From Smallanthus sonchifolius (lineage: Eukaryota > Streptophyta > Magnoliopsida > Asterales > Asteraceae): a stretch of DNA of 64,000 bases. Below are positions 11,081-22,590 of this stretch, in pieces (within the stretch, counting starts at the first letter, position 1; each line of letters begins with the position of its first letter). The stretch covers positions 70,950,260-71,014,259 of the forward strand of contig CM042032.1 of NCBI GenBank assembly GCA_023525975.1, read 5' to 3'. The notes beneath the pieces are model-generated. The model did no database searches. It had not been told where the DNA came from and worked only from the letters and a program-made list of their open reading frames with translations. The translations under genes and the position numbers were made by a program.

Positions 11081-11672
11081 TCAAGATGTTTGATTTTACG
11101 TTATAATTTTTGCAAAATAATAATAAAGTATATAAAAGTTATATATGTTTAGAAAAAAATGAAGGAACTAAACAAAAAGTTAACAATTGTGGTGTTTTTC
11201 CCTTTTGTCAGTTTAGTCTTAACTAATGTTAGTTTAATTATTAATTGTCACTGTTTCATCAAGAGTACAGATTCACTTCGCACACTTTTTAAGTAAAATC
11301 CGCTCCTTATTTTATGTGACTCCATTATCAGCAACCATATAGCAATTTTTTTTCTATTTCTGTTCCTACGTGTCGTGATATAACCATACATCATGAACAT
11401 AATATAATTAATTAAGAATAAGCCTCGACTCCAGAGACACAAATAAATATATGTCGTTCTTAATATAATTCGATTTTCCAAGTTTACAATATAGTTATGT
11501 AAGGATGTAATAACTATTATTTAAATATTTGTTTTATGAAATCTCTAACCGTATTGCTATCCATGCCGATATGCGCTGATACCGCGTGTCTAGACGCGTT
11601 TGCCTAAATAAACGATGCGCGCTTCGAAGTTACTATTATTTTACTTGTAATAATATTATGTATTAATAATAA
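11081..11672. other. Intergenic, no supported feature
   Basis: AT-rich sequence up to the Helitron 3' end at 11673. One stretch around 11570-11630 is CG-rich, but I see no gene or repeat boundary in it. Confidence 0.4.
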
Positions 11673-12260
11673 CTAGTTTTTTCACCCGCGCTTCGCCGCG
11701 GGTGTCGTGTTTATTGTTACTAATGGTAATAAAAAAGAAACATAAAACTAAATAATAAAAAGGAAAAAAAACAAAATAAAAATTTACCGGTTTGGATCGT
11801 CGAAAACCATAAAATCGAATACCGATACGGGTTCCGATAATATCAATACCAACAATGATGTTGTTCGCTCATAATATGTTCGAATCGTCACAGTACCACA
11901 ACGGTAACGGCATTCGCTATACACAACGATACGAAAAAAACTCCATTTTGAATACAACTTCGTTTTAAAAAAAAATTATATCGGAACATTGGAAAAAAAA
12001 ACTAAAAACAACCGCGCACTTTGTATTAAAAAAAATGAACGAACGAAAGTTATTAAAGGAAAACGAAATTAATAGAAAATGAAACGGACTAAAAGCTACC
12101 GATACGGGTTCCGATAATATCAATACCAACAATGATGTTGTTCGCTAAAAACAGTCGCGCACTTTGTATTCTAAAAAAAAAAACCAACGAAAGTTATTAA
12201 AGGAAAACGAAATTAATACAAAATGAAACGGACTAAAAGCATATATTATATATAGTATAA
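11673..12260 (-). mobile_element. Helitron, family B copy 2 with perfect 3' hairpin
   Basis: On the minus strand the element ends in CACCCGCG-loop-CGCGGGTG (11683-11704, 8-bp perfect stem), a short A run and CTAG at 11673-11676, then T: a textbook Helitron 3' end. The body matches copies at 5215, 25600 and 25990. Within it a block of about 145 bases is duplicated in tandem (about 11945-12090 and 12095-12240). The 5' edge near 12260 is estimated. Confidence 0.8.
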
Positions 12261-13302
12261 GGGTTGAAAATGAAAATATAAAAAAAAATTACGTGTAAAA
12301 ACAAATAAATTAATTTTTTTTTCCTTGTGCATTGGAGACTTGTACATAGTGCATTGAGCACTTGTACATTTATGAATAGTAGGATTATGTGAGTAATGGA
12401 CTTTTGCTAATTAATACGGAGTGAATAATAATGAAAGTAAAATATATAATTATTTATATTACTTATTTATGTTAGATCTAAAATACTCGGATGATGTTCA
12501 TGTCGGTGTTTGTTGCAATCACGTGTTCAACATCGTATATCTCGCGTATAACCTTCTAAATATTCGTCCGAATAGATATTATTAACTATTAGAAATTAGT
12601 TGTCGTGTCGGGTGTCGTACTAACCAATATGAACGCGTTAGATGTGCTAACAATACGTCATGAGAGTATGTGCACATATAGTTTGTGTTTATTACAAGTT
12701 CTTTTGAATCGCCTAACAATCCGTCAATCAAAGCCAAATAGTTTGTTTTGAATTGGGTTTCATGTAACGGCATTATTGGGTCTGGGCCTAGCCCGCTTAT
12801 GGTTAATTAATTATAGCAAAAATTTGACCATAATTTCAGGGTTGTTACAACATGTTACTTTTTTTATTTAATTTTATGGATATGATGAAATTTTTTGTTT
12901 ACTCTTTTTAGATCTCATTTTCATCATATCCATACAGAGAAATTCAAGATGTAACATGATAACTATGTAAAATTAGAACAAAATATGAAACTTGAGTGAC
13001 TTTAGTGAAAGAAAAAAAATTAAGTGACTAAAATAAAACAGATGAAAAACCGGTTACTATTTTATAAAGCTATCCAAACCAAAGTAAAATCTTCATTAGC
13101 AACGATAGTCATTTTTAAACATGGTTCATTACTATCTTGTTTAATGTATTAAGTGACATTTTTATTTCATGAAAAATAGAAGATATAGATAGGATAACCA
13201 AAACACTCCGGGTTTCTAATCGGATATCGGCCCAAATCGATCGGAGATTATTTCCGGTCACCTTTTCTCTCCCTCGGCCTGTGAAACCACGCAAAAACCC
13301 TA
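12261..13302. other. Intergenic and MSRA5 upstream region
   Basis: It holds a small foldback at about 12846-12970, where CATGTTAC and GGATATGATGAAA recur inverted. No other feature is clear. The last 100 bases are the likely leader of the gene at 13303. Confidence 0.5.
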
Positions 13303-16300
13303 ATGAAGTTCTATCAAATCCTATCATATTGTATTCTCGGCATCATAGTGTCAGCAGATGTGACTCTCGGTATTAGGTTTCCCAATCCGATCTCTCAGGC
13401 CAGCGGAAATCCTCCAGATCAGTTCCTCAAAACAGCAGTTTTCTCTCTCGGAAGCTTCTGGAGGGCGGAATCCGTGTTCGGTTGCTTGGATGGAGTTGTG
13501 AGGACCACCGTTGGTTACGCCGGTGGATCCAAATCCAATCCTGAGTACCGAAGTTTGGGTGATCACGCCGAATCCGTACAAGTATACATCCTTTTCTCTT
13601 ATTTTTGCTACTTCTGTAATCGTATTTTGTATCTGGATCTTTGAATTTCGAGTTAACAGAACATGTTTCATTTTCAATTTGGATTTTGATTTGAGAGATT
13701 TGTTATTCAGTAAATTAGTCTAGGTTAAAGTCACTATGTGTTTTAATCGCTTTTCATGAATATTGTTGATAAGTAGTTAGGATGATGCTGAATTGTTGAT
13801 AAGTAGTTAGGGTGAGGCTGGCAGGCTATATGAATCATACAGTGTCCCAAACAGGCTCGATCGGCTCGTCATATTAGGCACTTACAGCTGAGCAGCCTGA
13901 ACTGTGTTAGGCGTGGGTTCACTAAACCTTTTAGGCGGTCAAAACGTCTGGTCGTGTGCCTATCTTATTTTCAAGTGACAGCATAGCGATTAGGTGTGTT
14001 GGAATATATATAGTTAGTTGCATTAGTTAGTGCGTTAGTTAGAAGGTTAATAGTTGTGGTTATCTAGTATAAATAAGTGTTCAGTACTTCAGTTAGTGAG
14101 TTAGTTAGAAGATTAATAGTTGTGGTTAACTAGTATAAATAAGTGTTCAGTTAGTGAGTTAGTTAGAAGATTAATAGTTGTGGTTAACTAGTATAAATAA
14201 GTGTCCATTGTATTGAATCATTTGAGAGGATACATTTACATTTTCATATCTTACACTCTCTTCACTTTAAGGTGAATCTTCACTTTCTGAAATAGTGGTA
14301 TTATGTATGTTACAAAATCGACCATTATACTAATGTACTATATGCTATAGTTTTTGAGACAGTTTATTAAAATGTTTTAAGAGAATTTGCATTATGGTCT
14401 TCCATGAACTCTCTGCAGATTGAATATGATCCTCGGCTGATTAATTTCAGGCAACTTTTGGAAATCTTCTGGTCTAGCCATGACTCTAGGCAAGTGTTTG
14501 GTCAAGGTCCTGATGTTGGCAACCAATACAGGTGGCGTATCGTGTTTGCTATTTCTTTAACATTTTTCCTCTCCATCTGTTAAATACTTAAGTTCTGCGT
14601 TTACTGCATGTATGTTTTGGTTCAACAGGTCTATTATTTTTGTCAATGGAACCGAGGAGTCCAGATTGGCTGCCTTGAGCAAAGAGAGAGAGCAAACTAA
14701 GTCGAGGAGTAGCATTGTAACAACCCAAATTCAACAGGTCGGAACCTTTTCTCCTGCAGAGCCTGAACACCAGGTTTGTTTTTTCTTGATTCAGTTGTCT
14801 TGAAATTTCATGCCAAGTGTCTAATGATAGTAGCTTGCATATACATTCTACCAAAGTTTCTTAAACAAACGTATAATGTTAGTTACTCTGATTTTAAGAA
14901 CAATATAAGCAATTAAGCATAGCCATGCTCCTTCCATATTGTCTTCTTTTGTCTATAGAAATATCATAGACCAAAAGGAGTAGGTTAAGATAAGTATACT
15001 ATTGCAAAGTCGAAAAGATACACACGCACACTCACTCACAAATTTATATTCTATCATGTAGAAAGCATAACTTTATTTAGGAAATATTACCCTAGTCCTT
15101 AGGGCTATGGTTAACAACCAAACTTTTAATAAATAAAATAAACATAAAGAGAATGGTAGTTAAACAACTACATGAAATTGTTTTCTTGACCACAAATGAA
15201 GATGGTTTTGGTAACATGGTTAAATTGTTAACTAATCATGACATAAATTTGGATCCTTAACCACCAATCACTAGTCAGTTACTCATATCCTTTTGAGCTA
15301 TCTTTAGATTTCCCTTAAATCGATCTTAGTTTTAATACTAATGTGATGGAATACTAACAAATACTAACATGGTTAAATGAAGATGGTTATGATAACATGG
15401 TTAAATTGTTAACTAATCATGACATAAATTTGGATCCTTAACCACCAATCACTAGTCAGTTACTCATATCCTTTTGAGCTATCTTTAGATTTCCCTTAAA
15501 TAGATCTTAGTTTTAATACTAATGTGATGGAATACTAACAAATACTAACATGGGTGAACTGCTCATAACATGGAACTTTTTATCATGGACATTTATACAT
15601 TGTTTAATTTTCATCTGGTACGGTACAACATGTAAATGTTTACACTACATGGATGATGGATATGATTGAAATACATATAAATGAAATAATTATGTTCATA
15701 GTTGCTTCAAATAAATGTGCTATGTAGATATCACATATGATCCGTATCCAATCCGTTTAGAGAACTAGAGTTGCATGGAGACCTATATGGTAGTAGGGGT
15801 GTTCATCTGTTCTGTTTTCAATTTATTCGGTTTATTCGATTCGGTTTTGAGATTTTTTTTTGTCTAACCGCAAACCTAACCTAACCCAATTGAAAATGTG
15901 TCTAACCTAACCTAATCTAACCCAATTCAATCCGATGCGGTTTCGGTTTATTCGATTCGGTTTGTTCGGTTTCCTGTTTGTTTTCCGGACAACAACAGAA
16001 ATTCAAACAACACATATTTTTAACATATCCTAAAACCAAGAGATTATAACCATAACAAAAAGTATCGAACCAGAAAATAGTGTTAAACATAAATTCAAAC
16101 TTCAAAGTTCCAACTTCCAAGTTCAAACATAAATAAAGAAACTTGAGTTTTTTTCCAATTAGTCTTAACCAATGCCACCACAAATAAACTTGGGTTTTTT
16201 CAACTTGTCTTTCACTAGATCGGTGTCTTTCTCATCTCCACAAGAAAGAAATAAGAACAAATAATAAAGCAATGGGCTATTGCTTGGTTTAAAAAGGCGC

Positions 16301-18092
16301 CCTGAGGCGCTGCCTTAAGCGCGAGGCGCTGGGCAAAACGCCTCAAATGGGTGAGGCGCCCGAGATACATGAAGCGCCCTGAGGTGCCGCCTCAGGGTTG
16401 AAGCGCGAGGCGAGGCGAGGCGCGCTTCATGTATTTTCAACCTTTTTTTCACTGTTTTGTTATGAATTTGAGTTCCAATTGCAGTTCCTCTTTACTTAAA
16501 TCAGTTTTTTAAGTTGTTTTTCTTGCAAGTTTTGTGAAAATTACTCAAAGGAGGAGTTTTTAGACTGAAACAACATTTAGTGGGAGGTTTTAAGAATGTT
16601 ACTAAATTTTTTATTACTTTTTTTAGCTTAGCGCCTCGCATACGTGAAGCCCTCGCCTCGCGCTTGAGGCGTGGCGCCTCGGATTTTGGGACCGAAACGC
16701 TTCGCCTCGCCTCGCCTCGCGCTTTTTTAAACAAAGGGCTATTGGGCTTGAGAGTTGAGCTAAAAGTATTGGGCTAAAAGTATAAATTTACATTTATTTA
16801 TTGATATTTATTCGGTTAAAACGGTTAATTGAACAAACCGAATGTATCGAATTAAAAAAATCTGTCTAACCGTTAACCTAACCGGAATTCGGTTGGGTTT
16901 TTTTCGGATACGGATACGATTCGGTTTTCAGTTTTTTTGCACACCCCTACATGGTAGGTGGTAAGAGTTTTATATTTCCTCCTCTTTTCTACACAATACA
17001 CATCTTAGAGATCACTTACATTTTTCCTATGAAGTCCTATATGGATATAGAAGTGTTGTATGCTGTAAGTGGTGAATGCATAAATGTGCAAGAGTGTATA
17101 TGTTATATAACAAAAAACTATCACTTTATGAATCATTTCAATTAAAATATATGGTATATTACACATTATTTAGAACAATTAAGCTTTTTGTTCTCAAACT
17201 CAATAAAAATTTGATTCATTTGTAGCATTACCATCAAGCACATACACTTCTTACAGAAATACATGAACACCTAGTCCTAAAATGATTGATCATGGCCAAC
17301 TCATGGGTTATGATAATGAAAATTTTCATGATATTTCAAGCAAAATTAGAGACAATGTGGTATTATGCATTCATCTTTCAACCGATTATACATACCCAGT
17401 GTTTTAAAAATCTCTAGGCGCGAGTCGACCAGTGGGGTACCGACTAGGGATGAATAGGGAGTAATCGGAATTAATTGGATTGAAATTTTATATGTAGTTT
17501 TTCAAACTTATATATGTGTATATATATACAATATTTTTCAAAATTATATATAATTTTTCAAACGTATTAATTGGATTGGAATATTGGATTAATAAGTATA
17601 ATTTTTCAAATACGTCAAAGATTTTGTCCAATTTTGACCCATTTTTTCTGATTTTTGACCGATTTTGACCTTTGACCGATTAATGGTCCGATTAGGTGAA
17701 ATCGCAGCGGTGGACCTCCGACTAGCGATTAATCTACCAGTTCTAGCTAGAACTCAAGTAATTATTTCCAACTTCAGAACTGATGGATCAATCAAATACT
17801 TCATGCATACATGCATCATTACATCATAGAGCTTCAAACACACCCATAATTATTTAAAGACTCTAATGGCTGATTAGTGCGTTGAAATGTGCAGAAGTTT
17901 GAGCTAAAACGAAACCCGTTCCTTCTTCAGTTGATTGGTAACTTAGCGGAAGAAGAGTTGGAAAAATCGAGCTTGGCAGCAAAGCTGAATGGGTATGCAG
18001 CCGGGTTATGTCCACCAAGAATTCAAAGCCGGATCGATGGAAAGGTCAATGAAATTATAAGAAAAGGGTGGCCTATTCTACGAGATGTGTAG
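13303..18092 (+). CDS. MSRA5: Peptide methionine sulfoxide reductase A5-like
   Basis: Four exons by frame and splice sites: 13303-13581, 14419-14531, 14629-14773 and 17895-18092, giving 244 residues and a TAG stop. The N-terminus (about 1-23) looks like a signal peptide, so the protein probably enters the secretory pathway. The MsrA fold is clear: GSFWR (50-54), VGYAGG (70-75), the GDHAESVQIEYDP stretch (86-98), GNQYRS (127-132) and a conserved C-terminal helix region ending WPILRDV. MsrA enzymes reduce methionine-S-sulfoxide using the Cys of a GCFW motif; here that position is Ser51, and Cys61 and Cys218 are the nearest mature cysteines. From memory, plant MSRA5 proteins share GSFWR, so this is likely a subgroup trait, not a mutation. 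Intron 1 carries a solo LTR and intron 3 (3.1 kb) nested hAT elements, all outside coding sequence. Confidence 0.9.
13997..14269 (+). mobile_element. Candidate short Copia-type solo LTR in MSRA5 intron 1
   Basis: It begins TGTTGGAATATATATAG and contains three tandem copies (about 58-70 bp) of a unit with TAGTATAAATAAGTG, a TATA-like promoter motif. AGGTG flanks both sides (13992-13996, 14270-14274) as a possible 5-bp target-site duplication. The right end is not the canonical CA, so this call is tentative. Confidence 0.5.
15198..15556. repeat. 181-bp tandem duplication in MSRA5 intron 3
   Basis: Two copies with a period of 181 bases, starting at 15198 and 15379, differ at only a few positions, which implies a recent event. 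Confidence 0.9.
15794..16949. mobile_element. hAT-type element in MSRA5 intron 3
   Basis: The ends are TAGGGGTG and CACCCCTA, flanked by TATGGTAG and CATGGTAG (15786-15793, 16950-16957), an 8-bp duplication with one mismatch, as for hAT elements. Subterminal repeats of the type TTCGGTTTATTCGATTCGG occur at both sides. There is no transposase. A second element is nested at 16283-16736. Confidence 0.8.
16283..16736. mobile_element. Nested hAT-like MITE, GCGCCTC-rich
   Basis: It is flanked by a perfect 8-bp duplication GGCTATTG (16275-16282, 16737-16744). The ends CTTGGTTTAAAAAGGCG and CTTTGTTTAAAAAAGCG (right end inverted) are imperfect inverted repeats, followed by many GAGGCG/CGCCTC copies. 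It is younger than the element it sits in. Confidence 0.85.
17398..17740. mobile_element. Degenerate hAT-like fragment in MSRA5 intron 3
   Basis: It starts CAGTGTTTTAAAAATC, a frequent hAT MITE end, and contains repeated TTTTGACCGATT words. No matching right end was found. Confidence 0.4.
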
Positions 18093-18487
18093 GTTTTTTT
18101 GAAGATCCGAAGAATCACTTGTATTGGTATTTCTTCAGGTTTTCTAGTTAATATTTTCTGGGTTTTGAATATTTTAGTAACTATTTAGGACTCTCATCAC
18201 CTCTGTATCTGTATTTTAGCTAAGGGTGGAGCATCTGAATTTCAAATATTTTGGAGATATATATGGAATTTGAATTTCAAGTATTTTTTTTTTAATATTT
18301 ATCTTTGTTTGAGTTTATCTGTCTGCTAGTTTTTTATTATCCTAGAATTCTTTAAATACTATGGTTTTCGTATGGAATAGGGATTTGTTTTGAGAATTGA
18401 AGTTTATTTACAAAACCTTTGGGTTTTAAGCTTTTGTAGCCCTTGAGTATTTTTGAGCTATTTGATTGCTATATGTATCTGCATCAT
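18093..18487. other. MSRA5 3' region and spacer
   Basis: It probably holds the 3' UTR of the gene ending at 18092; T-rich, no coding. The Gypsy leader begins near 18488. Confidence 0.5.
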
Positions 18488-19000
18488 TTGGTATCCGAGC
18501 TTTTGGTTATCAAATGGCCGCTCGTGGAGATGATTGACGCCCTACTCGCAGAACCACCGACTAAGGCAGCGATGGAGTCTATCCCGACCCATGGGATCTT
18601 AAGATCAAATGGCTCTGACAACGAGTCCGAGATCTTGAAATACAAGAGATCAAACAACTCCGCCAACGTGTCTAAGATCTTGAGTTACAACGAGAGTGGC
18701 GCGTTAAGGAAGTCGAATCGGGACCCATCGCCCGATACGATGTGAACGAGGAAGAAGAGCATCTTTTCGGCCATCCCCACCCTCGATTCCACGAGCCGAT
18801 CTATCAAGAGTGTTTATCAGCAGACAAACTGAGATTCGACGAGGACGAGATTGATTTTGATGAAGAAGAATGTCCGTTTGTGCAAACGGATCTTAGTAGA
18901 GTTACCCTTCAAGAGGACGAGCTCATGAAAGAAATGAACGATAATGATCATGAGTATGCGAAGGTTTCGTTAGGTATGTTTGATTTTTTGTAGAAAAATG
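18488..19000 (+). pseudogene. Decayed Gypsy retrotransposon leader and gag N-terminus
   Basis: TGGTATCCGAGC at about 18489 resembles a tRNA-Met primer-binding site, and ATGGCCGCTCGTGG follows shortly. The codons after it read, with stops and one frameshift, as a coiled-coil rich gag N-terminus (IQEIKQLRQRV and DLELQREWR), then an acidic open frame at 18742-18993. No LTR, protease or reverse transcriptase is left. The element type is inferred from primer site plus gag style. Confidence 0.6.
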
Positions 19001-19718
19001 AGGTTGTTAGTGGTGGTGTAACGGTGATTCATGGTGATGGTAATATGAATGCAGGAGATAATAAGGCAAAGGTAGGATTCAAACCGCAAGTTTTGGAATA
19101 TCCTAAAAAAAGGTTTTTCAATTTGTTATGATAAATAACGTTGACAAATTGGTGGATAGACACCGGGAAAAACTTGGTTATAATAATTCAAGTTATTTTG
19201 CAAAAAATACTCCTTCGTTTTGTCAAGTAAAGTTCATTAAATGTAAGTCTTCGCCTCCGGCCGCCCAATCAGTGTTTTGAAGGAATTTTTATAGGAATTT
19301 TTTTGAATACCGTAAATAACCCCGACCCTACCACCCACCATCAACTGCTGCCGTGCTAATCAACACTGTCGCCCACCCACCACCGTCAACCGCTACCAAC
19401 CGACGAAGTTGCCATAACGTCACCCACCACCGCCCCGCGGCCACCGGCCGTTGACGCAACCATTCGCCTCCAGTCGCCCAATCAGCCACCGGGATTGCGA
19501 ACTCTTCCGATCGAGAAAACCCTAGCGACCGGCAAATCGATTTGACCTCGCCGTTGGCGCCTTTAATCCAATGACTAATTCGATCGGAGATAAAAATAAG
19601 TAACTGTGACGGTACATTCTACGTGACATTAAAAAAGGATGTTGCAGTGGTATATTCGATGGTTACGAAAAAGTTGCCTCGTTGTATACGAAAGTGAAGC
19701 TATTTGAAAAAAAATTAC
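19001..19718. other. Non-coding spacer with C-rich stretch
   Basis: About 19320-19500 is rich in CCACC/CCGCC words without an open frame. It looks like old element or captured UTR sequence, and I see no defined feature. Confidence 0.35.
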
Positions 19719-19880
19719 AACGAAATGTAGATAAAAAAACACGTCGTTACGCGCGGGTCGGTTTAAACGTAGATAAAAAAACACGTCATTACGCGCGGGT
19801 CGGTTTAAACGTAGATAAAAAACACGTCATTACGGTGGGTCGGTTTAAACGTAGATAAAAAAATGTCACATCGGTGTATT
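19719..19880. repeat. 42-bp tandem repeat
   Basis: Three and a half copies of a unit containing ACACGTCATTACGCGCGGG and GGTTTAAAC. It may be the 3' portion of the element that includes 19981-20300. Confidence 0.85.
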
Positions 19881-19980
19881 TTGAGATGAGCGCCAGACAG
19901 TTTAAAAAACGTTTAAAACAACTGGTTGGTTTAAAAATAATGTTACTTTGCGAGAGTATGTTCGAAAAGAACGAAAAGGT

Positions 19981-20300
19981 TAACGTCGTTGAATGTTAAG
20001 AAAAACGAAGAAAACTTAAAAGATCGTTGAACGAAAAGATAAAACTGTGTGAGAAATAAATAAAAAACGAACTCTAAATAATCGTAGTCGGCAACACACA
20101 TTTATCATCTAAAAAATTAGTTTGTTAAATAATAAAGCTAACGTCATTGAATGTTAAGAAAAACGAAGAAAACTTAAAAAATCAGTCAACGAAAACATAA
20201 AACTGTGTATGAAATAAAAAAGACAAACTCTAAATAATCATACTCGGCAACACACATTTAACATCTGAAAAATTAATTAGCTAAATAATATATTTAAGAA
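19981..20300. repeat. 158-bp tandem duplication
   Basis: Two copies (from 19981 and 20139) share TTGAATGTTAAGAAAAACG and CGGCAACACACATTTA with moderate divergence. Confidence 0.8.
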
Positions 20301-20459
20301 AATATTAAAGTATTAATAAATACTAATAAGAAGTTTTGTTAAATAATGAGAGGGAAAAAAATGAAAGATAAAATAGAAAAGAAATTTATAGTTAAAAGAA
20401 TAGTAGAAAAAAAATTAAAAGGTTAAAAAAACCAAGGGAGAAAGGATTAGAACCTAGGT

Positions 20460-20670
20460 TTGGTGGACTATCACACAAAGCATCGTCAATGATCTTCGAC
20501 CCAAATGATAGGAAGGTTTTGGGTTCAAGTCTCACTTGTGACAAAACAGGGGTTTCAGGTTGGGTCACAGGGTTTTCTCACCTATAGTGAGTTTCCTCCT
20601 GAGGGTGGTGGAGATGATCGGGTTGGCCAGTGGCCCGTCAGTGATCTAAATTGTCGTTAAAAAAAAAAAG
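20460..20670 (+). mobile_element. SINE-like element with B box and A tail
   Basis: It contains GGTTCAAGTCT (20522-20532), a near-consensus Pol III B box, a GC-richer body and a terminal A11 tract (about 20659-20670). An A box is not obvious. A second B-box-like word, GGTTCTAATCC, occurs on the minus strand near 20445-20455. Confidence 0.55.
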
Positions 20671-20721
20671 CAAACCAAGTGTTCTCTTTGATTCATTCTC
20701 TACTTTACAATATATATATAT

Positions 20722-21217
20722 AGGGGACGGTTCCACTAAAATTTAGTTTTTTGCTAATAAATACTAAGAAGTGGGTCAAACGAACTTCGATTGAGCTCAT
20801 TCCAGCGACGTTGGAACCGTCTCATCGAACCCTAACCCGGACCCAAAAACCTAAACCCCCTCCAACCCTACCCGATTAGCCTAAAACCACCACCCCTACC
20901 CCTCAAAAACCTAAACCCCCCCACCCCCCCCCCCCCCAAAAAAACCTAAACCCACCCTCACCCACCCCCAAAAACCTAAACCCCCCACTCGCACCTAAAA
21001 AAAAAACCTCAACCATAAAATCTAAATCCTAAAAGCTAAACCATAAGGCTAAAACCCTAAAATTCAAACGTAAAATCTAAACCTTGTAGAGTTCGACGAG
21101 ACGGTTCCAACGCCGCTGAAATTAGCTCAATCGGAGTTCGTTTGATATCGTTTCTTAAGGTTTTTGTCATTTCTTAGATTTCTTAGCGAAAAACTACTTC
21201 TTATTTGATCCTCCCTC
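20722..21217. mobile_element. MITE in (TA)n tract with telomere-like interior
   Basis: Imperfect terminal inverted repeats of about 110 bases (left AGGGGACGGTTCC, right inverted AGGGAGGATC; inner arms share GTTGGAACCGTCTC). The centre is a C-rich array of CCTAAACC and AACCCTAA-like words (about 20820-21080). Both flanks are (TA)n. Confidence 0.8.
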
Positions 21218-21238
21218 TATATATATATATATATATAT

Positions 21239-21494
21239 AGGGTGCGGTTTCAATCAAAACCCACTTTATTGTCAAAACCCTAAAACCTTGGCAAAAATCG
21301 ATCAAATCATGAATTTTTTTAGTTTAATGAAATTATTACACGAATTCAACGTCACATCCTTAATTATACACATATAAGTGAGTTTAGGTTTTTGGGTGGG
21401 GGTTAGGTTTTAGTGTACTACACATATGTAGTACATTTAATGAGGAGTTTTTTGGTTTTCTCATGAAAGTGAGTTTTCTAGTGAACTCAACCCT
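21239..21494. mobile_element. MITE in (TA)n tract, about 40-bp TIR
   Basis: The left end is AGGGTGCGGTTTCAATC, and the right end inverted is AGGGTTGAGTTCACTAG with further matches inside (ACTCACTTT/ACCCACTTT, GAAAACC). Flanks are (TA)n on both sides. It directly follows the previous MITE. Confidence 0.7.
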
Positions 21495-21628
21495 ATATAT
21501 ATGGGAAGTTTGAAATACAAAAGACTTATTTCATACGAAGCGTACTAAAGGATAACAACGCGCCGTGTGTTTCTTTTAATTTTGAGTGAGAGTGATATTT
21601 TTGTCATTCTACTAGTTATTAATTAATT

Positions 21629-22468
21629 GGGAAAAAATCATAGAATAGTAACCAAGTTTGAAAAGTGTTCCAATTAAGTCACTCTAACTTTTTTTTTTAC
21701 CTAAAAAACCACTCAACTTTCAATTTGTGTTTCAATCTTGTGAAAAATTGAACCTTTTACTGGTTAGTGATGATGTGTCAGGTTTTTTGTTGTTTTTTTA
21801 TTAAATATAATATGACATAGAAATTAAAAGGGATTAGGTGGCTTTTAACTTACAAAAAAAAATATATTAAAAGCCATAATATTTGAAAGGGAAAAAGAAT
21901 CTCTAATTGAAAAAGAACGATAATCATTATATTTTCTTTTGATTTTGTTTTTATTAAAAAAATAAAAAACCAGTAAATCCATAATTGAAACAAGCCGACT
22001 AAAGGTGGGATTAGATTTTATTTTGAATTTTTTTTTATTTTGTTTATGTAAAAGAAATAAAAACCACTCTAATGTGATCCAAAATTACGTTTAAATATAA
22101 TTCAAAAACCAATAAAATCCAAAAGTGAAACTATGGATTAGCAAAATTGAAGTCTTTTAATTTTGTTTTTATAAGAAACAATAAAAGACCAATAAAATTC
22201 ATAATTGAAACAAAAAGAGAAATAAAGTCCACTTGTATTTTTTTTAAGTTAAAAACCACCTAATCTCTTTTAATTTCCATGTCATATTGTATTTAATAAA
22301 AAAAAATAACAAAAAAACTTGACACACCATCACTAACCTATAAAAGATTCAATTTTTCACAATTTTGGAACACAAATTGAAAGTTAAGTGGTTTTTGAGG
22401 TACAAAAAAAGTTAGAGTGACTTAATTGGAACACTTCTCAAACTTGATTATTATTCTATGATTTTTCC
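21629..22468. mobile_element. MULE-like foldback element, ~230-bp TIR
   Basis: The left arm (21629-21862) and right arm (about 22236-22468) are long inverted repeats sharing GTTCCAATTAAGTCACTC and ATTGAACCTTTTA-like words. The interior (21863-22235) is AT-rich and non-coding. Long arms fit Mutator-like elements; the AT-rich flanks hide the target-site duplication. Confidence 0.8.
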
Positions 22469-22590
22469 TTAATTATACACGCGTATAAAAAAATCACGTC
22501 ATTAAACGTGGTTATTAAAAAAATTCGCGTTTCATGTAAAAAAAAGATAAGTAGAGTTTTGCGTGATTCTAATATGTTTTTATTCTAATA

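Noticed and set aside
13351..13677. Minus-strand frame of 108 codons
   Set aside because: Antisense shadow of MSRA5 exon 1.
18742..18993. Acidic 83-aa frame as a host gene
   Set aside because: It continues the decayed Gypsy gag that starts after a primer-binding-like site at 18489.
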